64,000 nt of DNA from AP-16 sp963755055 (GTDB lineage: Bacteria > Pseudomonadota > Alphaproteobacteria > Rhizobiales > Xanthobacteraceae), in contig CAVWIS010000027.1 in NCBI GenBank assembly GCA_963755055.1, forward strand, positions 248,001 through 312,000. The letters are read 5' to 3'. Position 1 is the stretch's first letter. Each line of letters opens with the position of its first letter. The notes beneath the pieces were generated by a model that was not told the origin of the DNA, made no database searches, and worked only from the letters and a program-made list of their open reading frames with translations. The position numbers and the translations under genes are program-made. This document shows positions 44,172 to 53,976 of this stretch, piece after piece.

Positions 44172-45017
44172 CTACCAGGACCATCGCCGGCTGCGCGGGC
44201 CGGCGCGGTCGCCCGATCCGATGCGCTCGAAATATCCGATGGGAGTGCGGGCGCGCTCTCCTTCAAGCCCGAACAGGGCGCCCTGGGGGTCGGCGCATTG
44301 GACGACCGCGGTGCCGCCCGGCACGTCGATCGGGCCGTTGAGGATATCGCCGCCACCCGCCTTCACGCGCTCAGCCGCCGCGTCGACGTCGCCGACGTTG
44401 AAGTAATACAGCCAGGACGGGGCCGGCACCATCGGGGGCTTGCCGGCGATGCCGCCGATCATCTCCCCTCCGGCGGAGAACAGCTGATACGTGCCGATCT
44501 CTCCCACATCGGCATCACTCGGCTGCCAGCCGAATACCGCGCCGTAGAAACTCATCGCTTTTTCCCGGTCGGCGGCGAGCAGCTCGTGCCAGCCGACGCG
44601 GCCGGTTCCGTCCGGCTCGGCGGGCCTTGCCTGGCCCGGGTTCAGCCATTTCAACAATGCAAGCCGCGCGCCCTGCGGGTCGGCGACGATCGCGAAGCGG
44701 CTGATGTTGGGAACGTCGGTCGGCGGGACGTGCACCGCGCCGCCCAGATGCCGGACCCGCGCGGCGGTCGCGTCCACATCGTCGACGCCGACGTATCCGA
44801 TCCAGGTCGGCGTCCCACCCATTCTCCTTTCGGCCTCCGGCAGATCCATCAGCCCGCCCACCGTGGCGGTTCCCGCGGTAAACAACGCGTAGGCCCTGCC
44901 GGGCACCGACGCGGCCAGCGCGCCCCAGCCCACGACACTGAGATAGAAGGCCTTGGCGCCTTCCATGTCTGTCGTCGTCAGCTCGTACCAGACGAATCGA
45001 CCATGCAGATTGGCCAC
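44172..45017 (-). CDS. VOC family protein with two glyoxalase-fold modules
   Basis: 281 residues from GTG 45017, preceded by GGAGGAACAGAG. Two similar halves: HGRFVWYELTTTDMEGAKAFY...FAIVADPQGARLAL and GRVGWHELLAADREKAMSFYGAVFGW...AVVQCADPQGALFGL. Each half is a betaalphabetabetabeta pair of the vicinal-oxygen-chelate superfamily. Metal-ligand residues (H/E) vary, so substrate and activity (isomerase, dioxygenase or resistance) cannot be told. It converges with the TOMM locus. Confidence 0.88.
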   Translation of the reverse strand: MANLHGRFVWYELTTTDMEGAKAFYLSVVGWGALAASVPGRAYALFTAGTATVGGLMDLPEAERRMGGTPTWIGYVGVDDVDATAARVRHLGGAVHVPPTDVPNISRFAIVADPQGARLALLKWLNPGQARPAEPDGTGRVGWHELLAADREKAMSFYGAVFGWQPSDADVGEIGTYQLFSAGGEMIGGIAGKPPMVPAPSWLYYFNVGDVDAAAERVKAGGGDILNGPIDVPGGTAVVQCADPQGALFGLEGERARTPIGYFERIGSGDRAGPRSRRWSW

Positions 45018-45395
45018 CTCTGTTCCTCCGGACGATCGGGCCGCTGATCGGTCAGCCGATACCACAAAGCCATGGGATAGTTTTGGCGGGTCCACGACGG
45101 GCCCTGCGGCTCATCGCGCAAATCGTCATCGGATCGGTGCGCTCCGTCAAGGCGGCCGGCGATCCGCGAGACTGCCCCGGTGGGGCGTCGGAGGCGATCG
45201 GCAGCGGGCCCTATTTGTGCACTGCCGCCACCGGCGGTTCGTGGCAATACCAATAGACTGGTACGTCGGTGCCGGCCGGGCTAGTGTCGACCTCGACGAA
45301 AGTTGCCGGGGCCGCGGGCCGCGGGCCGCGAATCGGAAGCCCGACAAGAAGAGCCTGGCTGCAAAGACCGAGCCTGAAACAGAACGGAGGAAACA
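45018..45395. other. Gene-free divergent region
   Basis: About 380 bases between the VOC gene and the secreted DUF4440-like gene. A 61-codon minus-strand frame (ending VPVYWYCHEPPVAAVHK) has no ribosome site and was not accepted. Promoters for both neighbours must lie here. Confidence 0.35.
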
Positions 45396-45857
45396 ATGGA
45401 TATCGATCGTCGTCGGCTGGCCTTGCCTGCGCTTGCCATCGGGCTCCTGGGCGGAATTCTTGACGCCGTCCCGGCTTTGGCGGCGTCGGCGGATGAGGAC
45501 GCCGTCGCCAAGAATGTCGAGGCGTTTCGTGCCGCCCAGGTCGCGGCAGACGCCAAGGCGTTCGACGCGCTGTGCGCGGCGGAGCTCAGCTACAGCCACT
45601 CCGATGCCCGCGTCGAGGACAAGGCGACCTTCATCGCCAACGCCACCAGCGGAAAATCGAAGTTCCTGTCGCTGGAATACAAGGATCCCAAGATCCACGT
45701 GGTCGGCCCCGCCGCCATTGTGCGGTTCCATTGGGTGGGCGAAAGCCAGTCCGTCGCCGACGGCAAGAAGAACGCCACCAACCTCCACATCCTGATGAAC
45801 TGGCAGAAGCAGGGCTCCGACTGGAAGCTTCTGTCCCGCGCGTCGACCAAGCTCTGA
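45396..45857 (+). CDS. Secreted nuclear-transport-factor-2-fold protein (DUF4440-like)
   Basis: 153 residues; the ATG follows CGGAGGAAACA. Signal peptide ALPALAIGLLGGILDAVPALA, then an NTF2-like cone: VEAFRAAQVAADAKAFDALCAAELSYSHSDARVEDKATFI, and a C-terminal IVRFHWVGES...HILMNWQKQGSDWKLLSRASTKL. The DxxxL-SYSHSD pattern is usual for secreted DUF4440 or steroid-isomerase-like proteins. Ligand unknown. Confidence 0.85.
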   Translation: MDIDRRRLALPALAIGLLGGILDAVPALAASADEDAVAKNVEAFRAAQVAADAKAFDALCAAELSYSHSDARVEDKATFIANATSGKSKFLSLEYKDPKIHVVGPAAIVRFHWVGESQSVADGKKNATNLHILMNWQKQGSDWKLLSRASTKL

Positions 45858-46005
45858 TCCGGCGAATCCGGGAAAGATCCGATCCGGTCTGCGCGCGATC
45901 TCGCCGACGAGTCGTCCCGGCACTCGCTCTCCATTCGGGGAGAGCGAGCCGCTCTATCCAGAGAGTGACGCGCTAATTCTGGCGCGCCTGGGTCCGGGGG
46001 CAAAG

Positions 46006-46656
46006 ATGGCAAGCCAAAGCGGTCGTTTTGAGATGCGGCGCTTCGAAGCGCTGAGCAACACGATCTTCGGCGTCGCGATGACGCTGCTCGCCTATGGAAT
46101 ACCGAAAGAGCGGCTGGTTGCCGCTGCGCCAAACTGGGGAGCGATCTGGCATGCCTATGCGTCGCAGTTGCTGGCGCTGCTCCTCAGCTTCCTCGTCGCC
46201 GGCATGTTCTGGTTCAGCCATCAGCGCAGGCTGGCCTACGCGCCCGAGGCCAACCAACTCGCCGTCCTGGTCAACCTCTTGTTCCTGCTGTCGGTCATCC
46301 TTTTGCCGATGACGAGCGGTCTCTACGGCACCTGGTCCGACGCCGCCGATGTCATCGCGCTGTACGGCTTCCACTTGCTGCTGATTTCCTCGCTCAATGC
46401 CGCTCTATGGTTGATCGCGGCAGTGCCCCGCCGTGACTGGTCGGAGATCGTGGGGCCGGCTTTCTCGACCTCGGTGTTTCTCGTCGCCTCGATCGCCGCG
46501 CTGTTTGCTCCGAACCTTACAAAGTTTCTGTGGCCGCTTGCCTTCATGTCCCCGATCGTGACCTCATTGGCTGAGCGCAAGAGCAGGCGCTCCCGATCGA
46601 TCGCGATCCCGTGCCGCCCCGATAATGGCCGGCAGGCCGACGGCACAGCCGCCTGA
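46006..46656 (+). CDS. TMEM175-like membrane protein (DUF1211)
   Basis: 216 residues with about six membrane helices. The first helix carries the family motif in altered form: RRFEALSNTIFGVAMTLL instead of R-x-x-A-F-S-D. Later helices include LLALLLSFLVAGMFWFSHQRR and LAVLVNLLFLLSVILLPM. Bacterial homologues are potassium-selective leak channels. The FSD-to-LSN change affects residues important for gating, so conductance is uncertain. Confidence 0.8.
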   Translation: MASQSGRFEMRRFEALSNTIFGVAMTLLAYGIPKERLVAAAPNWGAIWHAYASQLLALLLSFLVAGMFWFSHQRRLAYAPEANQLAVLVNLLFLLSVILLPMTSGLYGTWSDAADVIALYGFHLLLISSLNAALWLIAAVPRRDWSEIVGPAFSTSVFLVASIAALFAPNLTKFLWPLAFMSPIVTSLAERKSRRSRSIAIPCRPDNGRQADGTAA

Positions 46657-46664
46657 CCCATCGA

Positions 46665-47207
46665 TCAATCATCATCCTCCAGCTTGCTCTTGAACTTGCG
46701 CAAATCGTCGCCCTTGAGCGTTTTCTCCGCAATCTCATTGAAGACATTCTTGGCTTCATGATGTGAAATCTTGTCATTGGCCGGCCTCAGGGTGAAAACC
46801 AAGGTGTAGGGGTTAGTGATATTTCGGCTGGTAGATGTCCAGTCGATCACCGTGAATGTTTTCAGATTGGGATTCCACGGGTCCGCGGATGGTGCGCTAA
46901 CTTTAACATTAGATGATTTTTTCGTGCCATCGCGAATGGTGTCCAGAGCCTGATCGATCCGATCCCTGTCGCCTTGCAGACTGAAGCGTACCGTTCCGTC
47001 CGGGTCATTCCGCGCTGATCCCGCGAGATTGTACTTGATGGCCTCCTTGAGGATCATGGCCCGGAAACCCACCTTTTGAACGTTGCCGCTGACGGTTGCC
47101 GAAATGGCTTGTGGCTGGGCACCGGCGGCGTCCGCGATCAGTAATGCGGGTCCATTGGCGAGAACAACGGCAAGCAACAGCGCAACACGAGATCCGGCCA
47201 TCCTCAT
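46665..47207 (-). CDS. Secreted acylphosphatase-fold protein
   Basis: 180 residues with a signal peptide (ALLLAVVLANGPALLIADAAGA). Residues 36-110 form an acylphosphatase domain: TVSGNVQKVGFRAMI with catalytic Arg49, and AGSARNDPDGTVRFSLQG with catalytic Asn67; both active-site residues are kept. The C-terminal 70 residues (LKTFTVIDWTSTSRNITNPYTLVF) are not part of the domain. Acylphosphatases are usually cytosolic, so export is unusual. Confidence 0.8.
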   Translation of the reverse strand: MRMAGSRVALLLAVVLANGPALLIADAAGAQPQAISATVSGNVQKVGFRAMILKEAIKYNLAGSARNDPDGTVRFSLQGDRDRIDQALDTIRDGTKKSSNVKVSAPSADPWNPNLKTFTVIDWTSTSRNITNPYTLVFTLRPANDKISHHEAKNVFNEIAEKTLKGDDLRKFKSKLEDDD

Positions 47208-47438
47208 ATCGCTTTCCTTCTGTTTGAGTTGCGGCGGTCGATGCGATGGCGGCGGCTGAGCACTGGCCTGCGCATCGGTCTGCCTCCGCGTTGGGCACGA
47301 TCTCGCCGCCGCCTCGCCGACTGTGCCACGCCGGAAATCGCGCGGGCAATCTCAATTGTGCCCGAACCACGAACGAAGCATCCCCGAGCGGATGGTCGTG
47401 CACACGACAAACGACCGGCCTGCCCCAGCTGCTCTACC

Positions 47439-48386
47439 TCAGAGTGCCTTGGCCGACAGTACAAGGCCGGACAGCAGCAGGAATGCGCTCACCAGCTTGT
47501 TGAACTGGCCGGTGCTCAATCTATCGAAGATGCGCAGCCCGATCCAGGCCCCGAGGACCGCCGGCAGGATGTATTGCAACAAGTCGAGCCGCACCATCGC
47601 CGAGGGTTTGACCGCGCCCAGCACCAGCAATGTGATGAGCTGCATGCCCAGAATATATGGTTGATAAATTGCCCGCTGCTGGTCCTTGTCCCACCCGTGC
47701 GCGCCGCACCAGATCGTAATGAACGCGCCCGGGAAGGCTGCCGTAGCCCCGGTGATGCCCCCGAGGGCACCAACGGCGACCTGTCCGATCAGGCTGTTGC
47801 TCCTCAATCGATAGGGCCGCCTTACGAGCATGTAGGAGCCGTAGACCACCAGGAAAACGCCCAGCGCGACCAGGTAGATGTGAGGCGGAGTGTTCAACAG
47901 CAGATAGACGCCCGGCAACACCGTCAGGAGCCCCCCGGCGAAGTAAGGTGCCAATGTGCTCGGCACGATGCTGCCTCTGAGCTTCCAGACGCTGTATGCC
48001 TGGAGGGAGATCGAGGCCACCAGCATGATCTGTATGGCCTCGATGCTGTCGCGGGCGACGTGGAACAACAGCGAGCCGGCGAGGGCCGAGAATGCAAACC
48101 CGGCAATGCTCGCGACGCTTGCGGCCAGGAAGACGATCAGGCAAGCGAGCTGGTCACCGCTTCCGAGTTTTTGTCCGCTGTAGAAGTAGAGAGTACCTCC
48201 CAGACAGGCCGCGGCCGAAGCCGTCAGGATGATCCCCTTGACAGGGAGCCTCGACGGGAGGCCGGCGAACGTGAGGTGCTGTTCCACGATCCCTTCGGCG
48301 AATGACCTGATCGGGATGAAGAGCGGGGTTGCCGGCGTGCCTGGCGGAGCGGCTTCGATGTCCAAGTGCTGTGCGTACAAAGCCAT
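47439..48386 (-). CDS. TauE/SafE family membrane transporter
   Basis: 315 residues from ATG 48386 (CGGAGGAGCATG upstream). About eight membrane helices, with the two-half TauE/SafE pattern: ILTASAAACLGGTLYFYSG, a long loop, QVAVGALGGITGATAAFPGAF and the C-terminal LPAVLGAWIGLRIFDRLS. Members export sulfite, sulfoacetate or related anions; the substrate here is unknown. The N-terminal 40 residues are hydrophilic. Confidence 0.85.
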   Translation of the reverse strand: MALYAQHLDIEAAPPGTPATPLFIPIRSFAEGIVEQHLTFAGLPSRLPVKGIILTASAAACLGGTLYFYSGQKLGSGDQLACLIVFLAASVASIAGFAFSALAGSLLFHVARDSIEAIQIMLVASISLQAYSVWKLRGSIVPSTLAPYFAGGLLTVLPGVYLLLNTPPHIYLVALGVFLVVYGSYMLVRRPYRLRSNSLIGQVAVGALGGITGATAAFPGAFITIWCGAHGWDKDQQRAIYQPYILGMQLITLLVLGAVKPSAMVRLDLLQYILPAVLGAWIGLRIFDRLSTGQFNKLVSAFLLLSGLVLSAKAL

Positions 48387-48434
48387 GAAGCATGCTCCTC
48401 CGGTCGTATGAACAGGATCGCTTATCGACATCTG

Positions 48435-48749
48435 CTAGTCGCCGATCGGCCCCATGGTGAGCACGATGCGCTCGAAGGAGTGGAGCGGATGTCCCGCAAG
48501 CGGCGCACCTTGATGACGCGAATTGAGGAGAAATCGATGGCGATGGATTTCCCGCACTGCCTGCTGCCTGCGCGACGTGTGAAGAGCGCGCAAAAGCCAG
48601 GCGAGAACGCTCAAGCCGCGCGCGGCCGGTTGCGATCCGCGCGGGAGCGCGCCGACCGGGAGATTTGCTGTCCCGGCGCTTTCCCATCCGCCCTGATTGG
48701 CTCGGGGCGCCGAAATGGCGGCATGCTCGGCTACGTATGTGCTGGTCAT
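48435..48749 (-). CDS. Small basic protein with DUF1127-like motif
   Basis: 104 residues from ATG 48749, which is preceded by AAAGGAGACGAAGCGG. The middle, LAWLLRALHTSRRQQAVREIHRHRFLL, resembles the DUF1127 helix (an Arg-rich RNA-binding-like segment in alphaproteobacteria). The termini are unstructured. It lies upstream of the TauE/SafE gene in the same direction. Confidence 0.55.
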   Translation of the reverse strand: MTSTYVAEHAAISAPRANQGGWESAGTANLPVGALPRGSQPAARGLSVLAWLLRALHTSRRQQAVREIHRHRFLLNSRHQGAPLAGHPLHSFERIVLTMGPIGD

Positions 48750-48860
48750 CCGCTTCGTCTCCTTTACGGGCCATGCGGTGTTGCGCAATGCCGGGTTGTG
48801 ATGCTTTCGCCGCCGGGACGCGCGCCGCGTCCCTGGCGTGAGACCAGTTGAAGCCGCCGC

Positions 48861-48977
48861 CGTCGTCGCCGGCGTCAGTCCACCGTCACCGGGGCGTCAT
48901 TTTTGCTTGGAGGGCCGTGAAAAGTGTAGAATTCGCGTCCCGGAAGGGCATCGCCATGCGGATCCGCGAACGCACTG
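48861..48977 (+). promoter_or_regulatory. Conserved upstream block of BTAD regulator copy 1
   Basis: Bases from CGTCGTCGCCGGCGTCAGTC through AAAAGTGTAGAATTCGC to CGCGAACGCACTG are closely matched upstream of copy 3 (57167-57277), and the 3' part again before copy 2 (from 52976). TAGAAT at 48927-48932 could be a -10 element. Conservation over 110 bp suggests duplicated promoters under common control. Confidence 0.5.
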
Positions 48978-51900
48978 ATGAACGGCGCGCCGTCCCCAAT
49001 GTTTCGACTTTCGCTGCTCGGACGCTTCGAGTTGACCGGGCCGCAAGGCGTTGTCGACCTGCCGAGCAGGAAGCTCGCGGGCCTGTTGGCCTATCTGGGA
49101 TGCACGGTGCCCCGGCCGCAACCGCGCGAGAGGCTGTCGGCCCTGTTGTGGGGCTCCTACTTCGACGCGCAGGCCAAGCAGAACCTGCGCCAGGCCCTCT
49201 ACCGGCTGCGCAAGGTGCTCGGCCAGGACGCGCTCGAGGGCGACGGTGAGGTCGTATCGCTCAATGCAGCGGTCATCCGATGCGATGTCGGCCGGTTCGA
49301 GGCCCTGGTCCGTGAGGGCAGCCGTGATGCGTTGAATGCGGCGGCGGACCTCTACCGGGGGCGGTTGATCGACGACATTGCCATCAGCGAGGAGGGGTGG
49401 AACGAATGGCTGGCTGGCGAGCGCGAGAGGCTATTCGAGCTCGCTATTGGCGCCATGGTGGGGCTCGGCGGGCAGGAGCTGGCCGCCGGTCGCGCCGAGC
49501 ATGCTCTCAAGGCCGGCCAGCGCGCCATCGCGCTCAACAACCTGCGCGAGGATGCCCATCGGCTGATCGTACAGGCACTGGCGGGCGCGGGACGCAAAGC
49601 CGAAGCGCTCAGGCACTACGAAGACCTCGTTGCGCTGCTCAAGCGCGAGCTGAGCACGGAGCCCGATGCGGCAACCAGGGCGCTCGTCGCCGAGTTGCGC
49701 AGCACGCAGCCGCCGATTGGATCTCCCCCGGTCACGAACATCGCCAAACCCGCGCCGCCGCAGCCCGCCCGGCCGTCGATTGCGATGCCGCCCTTTGTCG
49801 ATATCGGGGTGGACCCCGCAGCGCGGGGCGAGGAGGCATCGGCGGCGGCGGTCCGTTCCGGCAGCCCCGAGCGGCGACAGCTGACGATCATGGTTTGCAA
49901 GATCGTCGACCCGATGCCGCTTTCGGCACGGCTCGACCCCGAGGACATGCGCGATCGGATGGCCGCCTTCCACAGAATGGCCGCCGATGTGGTGGCGCGA
50001 TTCGAGGGGTTTGTCGCCCAGTACCTGGGCGATGGCGTGCTGGTCTATTTCGGCTATCCGGCGGCTCATGAGCATGACGCCGAGCAGGCCGTGCGCGCCG
50101 GCCTCGCCATCCTCGACGCGGTCGGCCCGTTGAGAGCGGCGCCCGACGTGACCCTTCAGGCGCGCGCCGGCATCGCCACCGGGCTGGTTGTCGTCAGCGA
50201 GCAGCTCGGGACCGGCGACATGCGCCAGCATGTTGCGATCGGCGAGGCGCCAAACCTCGCGGCGCGGCTGCAGGCCGCGGCGTCACCCGGCGAGATTGTG
50301 ATCGCCGCCGGCACGCAGCGCCTGGTGGGGCGGATGTTCGACTGCCGCGCGCTCGGTGCCATCGAGGTGGAAGGACAGCCGCAACCGGTGCAGGTGTGGC
50401 AGGTGCGCGGCGAGACGGTCGGCGTCAGCCGATTCGATGCGCGGCGCGCGGGCGCGCTGACGCCGCTCGTCGGCCGCCAGGAGGAGATCGAGCTCCTGCG
50501 GCGGCGTTGGGACCAGGCCAAGCTCGGCGAGGGTCAGGTGGTGCTGCTCTCCGGCGAGCCCGGCATCGGCAAGTCGCGCATCGCCGAGAGCCTGCTGGCC
50601 AGGCTCGAGGGCGAGCCGCATGCTCGCCTTCGCTATTTCTGCTCTCCCCACCATACCCACAGCCCACTCTACCCGTTCATTGCGCAGCTCGAGCGGGCCG
50701 CGGGCTTCGAGCCGGGCAGCAGCGCCGGCGCGAAGCTCGACAAGCTGGACGCCCTGCTCAAGCCGACGGCGACAAATCTGCCACGCGACGCGGCGCTCAT
50801 CGCCGAGCTGCTGGGAGTGGCGACGGACGGGCGCTACCCGGCGTTGGCGGTCAGCCCGCAGCAGAAGCGCGAGTTGACGCTGACCGCGCTTCTCAACCAG
50901 CTCGACGGCGCAGCGGCGCGGGGCCCGGTGCTGATCGTGCTCGAGGACGCCCACTGGATCGATCCGACATCGCAGGATCTGCTCGACAGAACAGTTGCCC
51001 GCGTCGCGAACCTGCCGGTGCTGCTGGTCATCACATCCCGGCCGGAGCTCCAGCCGACCTGGGTCGGTCAGCCGCATGTGAGGATGCTGCCCTTGAGCCG
51101 CCTCGGCCGTCGCGACAGCGCCGGCATCATTGCCGGCGTCGCCAAGGACAAGGCGCTGCCCGACACGGTCGTCGAGCAGATCCTCGCCCACACGGACGGC
51201 GTCCCACTGTTCATCGAGGAGCTCACGAGCACGCTGCTGGAGAGCGGGCTGTTGCGCGAGACGCCCGACCGCTACGTGCTCGACGGACCGCTGCCGCCGC
51301 TCGCCGTACCGGCGACGCTGCAGGCCTCGCTGGTGGCTCGCCTCGACCGGCTCGGCTCCGCCAGGGACGTGGCGCAGATCGGCGCTGCGCTCGGACGGGA
51401 GTTCTCCCACGAGCTGATTGCCGCGGTGTCGGCCTTGGCCGCAAGCGATCTCGACGCGGCGCTGGAGCGGCTGACGGAATCCGGCCTTGTTTCCCGGCGT
51501 GGAACGCCGCCGCTCGCGAGCTACGCGTTCAAGCACGCGCTGGTACAGGATGCCGCCTACGCCACGATGCTCAAGAGCCGGCGGCGACAGTTGCATGCGA
51601 GCATCGCCAAAGAGCTTGTCAACCGGTTCCCGGCGCTGGCCGAAAGCCAACCCGAGGTCATCGCCCAGCATTTCACCGAAGGCGGGCTTGCCAACGAGGC
51701 GATCGGCTATTGGCGCAGGGCGGGTCAGCTGGCAAGCGTGCGGTCCGCCAGCCGCGAGGCTGTGAGATCCTTCGAGCGGGCGCTGCATCTTCTCGCGGGG
51801 CTGCCGGAGAGCCCGTCCGCGCTGGGCCAGGCTTTCGAGGTTCGCCTCGAATTGCGCCTGACGCTGGCTCGGCTCGGCCAATTCCCGGCCGCACTCGAGC

Positions 51901-52223
51901 ACCTGCGTGAGGCCGAGTCTCTGGCCGAGCGCCTGGACGACGACCTTAGGCGGTGCCGTGTCGGTGCCCTCAAGACGAACCTGCACACCAATCGTGGCGA
52001 GATGGACGAGGCGGTCGCGTCGGGCAACCGCGCGCTGGAGCTCGCCGCCCGCCTCAAGGACCTGAGACTGCGCATCCAAATCACGACCTACCTGGAGCGA
52101 GCGCACTCCTACCGCGGCGACTATGAGCGGACGGTCGAGCTGGCCAGGGAAAATCTTGCGGCCATACCAAGTCGACTCTCTCAACGAGAAATTCGGGCTC
52201 GGCGCACCGGCGTCGATCTATGA
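48978..52223 (+). CDS. BTAD / cyclase-like / AAA / TPR regulator, copy 1 (main part)
   Basis: A SARP-like N-terminus (MFRLSLLGRFELTGPQGVV, HTH) with BTAD helices to about 245; a class III nucleotide-cyclase-like domain at about 295-475 (RRQLTIMVCKIVDPM... QYLGDGVLVYFGYP); an AAA_16 ATPase with Walker A SGEPGIGKSR (about 526-535) and Walker B LIVLEDAHW (about 650); then TPR-like repeats. The first metal Asp of the cyclase (C-D-x-V) is Lys (CKIV), so catalysis is doubtful. The frame shifts near 52170-52185; the rest of the protein reads on to 52983. Confidence 0.85.
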   Translation: MNGAPSPMFRLSLLGRFELTGPQGVVDLPSRKLAGLLAYLGCTVPRPQPRERLSALLWGSYFDAQAKQNLRQALYRLRKVLGQDALEGDGEVVSLNAAVIRCDVGRFEALVREGSRDALNAAADLYRGRLIDDIAISEEGWNEWLAGERERLFELAIGAMVGLGGQELAAGRAEHALKAGQRAIALNNLREDAHRLIVQALAGAGRKAEALRHYEDLVALLKRELSTEPDAATRALVAELRSTQPPIGSPPVTNIAKPAPPQPARPSIAMPPFVDIGVDPAARGEEASAAAVRSGSPERRQLTIMVCKIVDPMPLSARLDPEDMRDRMAAFHRMAADVVARFEGFVAQYLGDGVLVYFGYPAAHEHDAEQAVRAGLAILDAVGPLRAAPDVTLQARAGIATGLVVVSEQLGTGDMRQHVAIGEAPNLAARLQAAASPGEIVIAAGTQRLVGRMFDCRALGAIEVEGQPQPVQVWQVRGETVGVSRFDARRAGALTPLVGRQEEIELLRRRWDQAKLGEGQVVLLSGEPGIGKSRIAESLLARLEGEPHARLRYFCSPHHTHSPLYPFIAQLERAAGFEPGSSAGAKLDKLDALLKPTATNLPRDAALIAELLGVATDGRYPALAVSPQQKRELTLTALLNQLDGAAARGPVLIVLEDAHWIDPTSQDLLDRTVARVANLPVLLVITSRPELQPTWVGQPHVRMLPLSRLGRRDSAGIIAGVAKDKALPDTVVEQILAHTDGVPLFIEELTSTLLESGLLRETPDRYVLDGPLPPLAVPATLQASLVARLDRLGSARDVAQIGAALGREFSHELIAAVSALAASDLDAALERLTESGLVSRRGTPPLASYAFKHALVQDAAYATMLKSRRRQLHASIAKELVNRFPALAESQPEVIAQHFTEGGLANEAIGYWRRAGQLASVRSASREAVRSFERALHLLAGLPESPSALGQAFEVRLELRLTLARLGQFPAALEHLREAESLAERLDDDLRRCRVGALKTNLHTNRGEMDEAVASGNRALELAARLKDLRLRIQITTYLERAHSYRGDYERTVELARENLAAIPSRLSQREIRARRTGVDL

Positions 52224-52983
52224 TCGCGCCCAGCTGGCCGGGGCCCTCGCCCAGCTCGGCAGATTCGCCGAGGCGGCCGCGTGCCAGGCCGAGGCGATCC
52301 GGCTCGCCGAGACGACGCAGCATGCGGAGTCGCTCGGCCTGGCATACGTCTCCGCGAGCGTGCTTCACGTCATCAAGGGCGACTGGGCGAAGGCACGATC
52401 GTTGATCGAGCACTGGATCGTGGTCCTCCAGACCGGGAGCGACGCCCCCCTCCTCTCCTTCGCGGTCACCTACCTCGCCTGGATACTGGCGCAGCTCGGC
52501 GATGAGCGCGGGGCGCTGAACCAGGTCCGCAAGGGCGAGCAGCTCCTCGATCGTCACGAGGCGACGGGAGTGAGCGGCCAGGTCGGCTGGTTCTACCACT
52601 CACTGGGCCGGGCATGCCTCGCACTGGGCCGGCTCGACGAAGGGCAGCGGCTGGGCGAGCAGGCGATCGAATTCTCAGCCCGTCAGGCCGGGTTCACCGC
52701 CCATGCGCTGCATCTGCTGGGCGACATCGCGACCCATCCCGACCGGTTCGACGCCGAGCGCGGCGAGGCTCACTATCGCCAGGCGCTGGCGCTCGCCACA
52801 CCGCGCGGCATGCGCCCGTTGGTCGCCCACTGCCGCCTCGGTCTCGGCAGGCTCTGCCGGCGCACGGGCAAGCCCGATGAGGCGCGCGACCATCTCGCCG
52901 CCGCGACGACGATGTACCGCGAGATGGACATGGGGTTCTGGCTGGAGCGGGCCGAGGCGGAGACGCGTCGGCCGGAAGTGTAG
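52170..52983 (+). CDS. C-terminal TPR part of BTAD regulator copy 1
   Basis: Continues the protein after the frame break: LNEKFGLGAPASIYDRAQLAGALAQLGRFAEAAACQAEAI, then repeated helical pairs to LERAEAETRRPEV. A stretch such as GMRPLVAHCRLGLGRLCRRTGKPDEARDHL is shared with copy 3 and with the tail relic at 55640-55820. As written it lacks its own ribosome site, so it depends on repair of the frame. Confidence 0.6.
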
Positions 52984-53032
52984 AATTCGCTTGCCGGAAG
53001 GGCATCGCCGGGCCAATCGCGCGAGTGCACCG

Positions 53033-53480
53033 ATGAACGATGCGCCGTCCCCGATGTTTCGTCTTTCGCTGCTGGGACGCTTCTAGCTGACCGGGCCGCA
53101 AGGCGTCATCGAGCTGCCGAACAAGAAGCTCGTGGGTTTGTTGGCCTATCTCGCCTGCACGGGGCCGGAGCCGCAGCCGCGCGAGTGGCTATCCGCCCTG
53201 CTGTGGGGCTCCCACTTCGACGCGCAGGCCCGGCAGAACCTGCGCCAGGCCTTGTTCCGGCTGGGCAAGCTGCTCGGGCAGCATGTCGTCGCGAGCGACG
53301 GCGAGGTCGTATCGCTCGATGCGGCGGCCATCCTTTGCGATGTCCGCCGGCTCCAGGCCCTTGCCCGCGAGGGCAGCCGCGAGGCGTTGAGCGCGGCAGC
53401 GGACCTCTACCGCGGCCGGCTGGTCGACGATGTCGTCATCGGCGAGGAGGCGCGCGGTCCGCAATCTTGTTTGTCATTGC
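53033..53480 (+). pseudogene. BTAD regulator copy 2, 5' relic
   Basis: Starts MNDAPSPMFRLSLLGRF like copy 1, but codon 18 is TAG (53084-53086, Glu to stop). The frame continues LTGPQGVIELPNKKLVGLLAY... to DLYRGRLVDDVVIGEEA and then loses similarity at about 53455. The matching 3' tail lies at 55415-55823, so about 3.5 kb of coding sequence has been replaced by unrelated DNA. Confidence 0.85.
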
Positions 53481-53565
53481 GATTCGATTCTGGGGCACGT
53501 CGATCCAGCGCATGGCGCTGAACCGACGTGTCGGTCATTCGGTGTCCACTTCGCCGGAACATGCT

Positions 53566-53772
53566 CTAGCATTTCACTCCGCGGGCGCACTTGCGGACAG
53601 CGCGAGTGCCGACATTCGATCGGCAGACGCCGTTCACGCGCTGCATGCCTGCGCCGCATGCCTCGCGGACCGTAATGATCAGATCGTCCGACTGCTGAAG
53701 GTGCGCTTGTGGCATGGCCTGTGCCGAAGACGCCACGGCCAGGGCAAAAGCAATAGCGATCAATCTATTCAT
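53566..53772 (-). CDS. Small secreted Cys-containing protein (68 aa)
   Basis: ATG 53772 follows GGGAGAGGACAGA. Signal peptide MNRLIAIAFALAVASSAQA; the mature part has ACGAGMQRVNGVCR and VRKCARGVKC, four cysteines in two short CxnC loops, a pattern of small rhizobial periplasmic proteins. Function unknown. The 3' end lies near a palindromic repeat (53548-53580). Confidence 0.6.
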   Translation of the reverse strand: MNRLIAIAFALAVASSAQAMPQAHLQQSDDLIITVREACGAGMQRVNGVCRSNVGTRAVRKCARGVKC

Positions 53773-53976
53773 TCTGTCCTCTCCCGTTGATGGACCAAAC
53801 CAGGCTGCTGGTTCTGGCGCTGCATCGGCGCACGTCCTGGCTTGCAACTCTTTGATCTGAATCAACGGATAAAAAAGCGGCTCCCGCCCGATTTTGATAC
53901 ACGGCCGGCCGGCTCTATCATAGTACCGCAAGGTGCGTCGACAGCGACAGGCTGACGCTGGAATCCCCGGGCCTCG

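Noticed and set aside
45211..45396. 61-codon minus-strand frame ending VPVYWYCHEPPVAAVHK
   Set aside because: No ribosome binding site and weak signal; a lipoprotein remnant is possible but cannot be supported.
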